Source: a virus. From it: a DNA stretch of 38,279 bases. A program made the position numbers and the translations under genes. Positions 37,783 to 38,279 of this stretch are shown in pieces (position 1 is the first letter of the stretch; each line of letters opens with the position of its first letter). Below the pieces are notes generated by a model. The model ran no database searches. It was not told the origin of the DNA and was given only the letters and a program-made list of their open reading frames with translations. The stretch lies in the IMG/VR virus record IMGVR_UViG_3300020213_000058, positions 1-38,279 of that record; one strand, given 5' to 3'.

Positions 37783-37840
37783 TCTGCCACTGCGCGAACT
37801 GTAAAAGGTTTACAAATGGCATACATCAACAAAGCAGACC
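37783..37840 (+). promoter_or_regulatory. Portal translation-initiation hairpin
   Basis: AGGTCTGC (37783-37790) and GCAGACCT (37833-37840) are perfect 8-base complements flanking the portal ribosome site and ATG 37816. A TAAA/TTTA arm directly flanks the AGG ribosome site. Portal needs only 12 copies per virion, so a structure that lowers initiation is plausible. Confidence 0.45.
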
Positions 37841-38279
37841 TCAAGACTTTATACACAGACAGCAAGACGGCAGCGCACACCTGGCGTGAGGATTACCCAT
37901 CATACGAACGACTTGCTGATAACGGACTGCTTGAAGGACTTGACCCCAACCTCCCCGAAGTAAACGATGGCTCACTTGCCGCTGCACTCTTTAAGTTACC
38001 TAAGCGTATCGTATCATCTAAACTATCAGGGACTATTAAAGCAATAGACCGTGACGAAGCGTGGCTATCTGAACTTGCCAACTTACAATGGCGTAATAAC
38101 ATCATCCCCAACGCTAACTCACAAGCACCATTCTCCCGCAAATGGAAAGATGCAGTCCGCAAGGCAGCTATATACGGCTCAGTGCCTGTTATTACCCTAT
38201 TTGTTAAGCGTGGTGAATACACAGGCTCAGACTTTATTATTGCTCAACCTCAAGATGTTACCTTAGAGCCTGGTAAAGT
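37816..38279 (+). CDS. Portal protein (N-terminal part; continues at base 2 of the window)
   Basis: First 154 codons of the portal from ATG 37816, cut by the window end. The N-terminus (ADLKTLYTDSKTAAHTW..YERLADNG) is helical and includes KLPKRIVSSKLSG, followed by the overlap. Joined with the segment at 2-1813 the protein is about 702 residues. The frame check is exact: base 71 corresponds to base 38182. Confidence 0.82.
   Translation, partial: MAYINKADLKTLYTDSKTAAHTWREDYPSYERLADNGLLEGLDPNLPEVNDGSLAAALFKLPKRIVSSKLSGTIKAIDRDEAWLSELANLQWRNNIIPNANSQAPFSRKWKDAVRKAAIYGSVPVITLFVKRGEYTGSDFIIAQPQDVTLEPGK
38112..38279. repeat. Terminal direct repeat (circular closure), right copy
   Basis: Matches bases 1-168 except at 38202 (T, versus C at 91), a synonymous difference (both Phe). 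Unique genome length is therefore 38,111 bp. Confidence 0.93.

Noticed and set aside
1-38279. Integrase, excisionase or classical CI/Cro repressor pair
   Set aside because: None of the products shows recombinase catalytic motifs; only one small wHTH protein (29370) was seen, so lysogeny is unproven.

Overview
The window is the complete genome of a tailed, double-stranded DNA phage, written out slightly past one turn. Bases 1-168 recur at 38112-38279 with a single mismatch (C at 91, T at 38202), so the molecule closes at about 38,111 bp and the linear ends cut the portal gene in two. Portal, capsid, terminase, internal virion proteins, tail nozzle and fibres are present. There is no sheath, baseplate set or classical tape measure, so a short-tailed (podovirus-like) particle is the best inference. 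Stops are standard. Genes are densely packed with ATGA and TAATG overlaps, and ribosome sites are of the AGAAAGGA or AAGGAG type. The lysis genes (M23 endolysin, two-helix holin, membrane-anchored transglycosylase) and the lack of spanins suggest a monoderm host. Several small protein families, such as those with a TIEQRLDEI motif, recall Patescibacteria/Saccharibacteria elements. That host call is a guess from memory and was not checked.

Layout. 35.4-38.3 kb and 0-19.6 kb form the late block: small and large terminase, portal, scaffold, major capsid, decoration-like proteins, an HNH gene, fibres, internal virion proteins, adaptor, nozzle, fibre, endolysin and holin. One gene inside this block, a membrane-anchored HExxH peptidase, runs backwards from its own promoter. 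19.6-22.5 kb holds an HNH nuclease, a DUF5664 nucleotide hydrolase, a DnaQ-like exonuclease and a HIT protein. 22.54-24.12 kb has almost no coding capacity. 24.1-26.5 kb is a recombination operon (Rad52-like annealing protein, YqaJ exonuclease, NinG-like HNH). 26.5-35.4 kb is a long plus-strand run of very small genes with recent duplications, interrupted by a transglycosylase that seems to need a -1 frameshift and by a pentapeptide-repeat protein with a perfect 105-bp tandem duplication. I see no polymerase, helicase, primase, integrase or tRNA gene.

The most unusual part is the non-coding control region at 22.54-24.06 kb. Four tandem plus-strand transcription units of roughly 50-125 nt each have a TGTG(C/G)TAYAAT promoter box and their own intrinsic terminator. 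Then come a two-gene minus-strand operon and three candidate minus-strand RNAs. One of these (about 217 nt) exposes a CCTCCC loop and carries the complement of TAGAAAGGATT, the ribosome-site leader shared by the three main early promoters. Those promoters (before 24120, 26647 and 29024) form one cassette: a -35, a CAYTAGCA box in the spacer, a -10, then AATCAGTAGAAAGGATT at identical spacing. Together this looks like an RNA-based regulatory circuit for the early operons.

A second RNA signal is a pair of leader structures before the genes at 4811 and 5378. They keep the same loops and internal loops while the stems change sequence with pairing preserved, which is direct covariation evidence for a structured RNA class I do not recognise. 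Two genes (20373 and the reverse-strand peptidase) have promoters placed so that transcription should start at the A of ATG, predicting leaderless messages.
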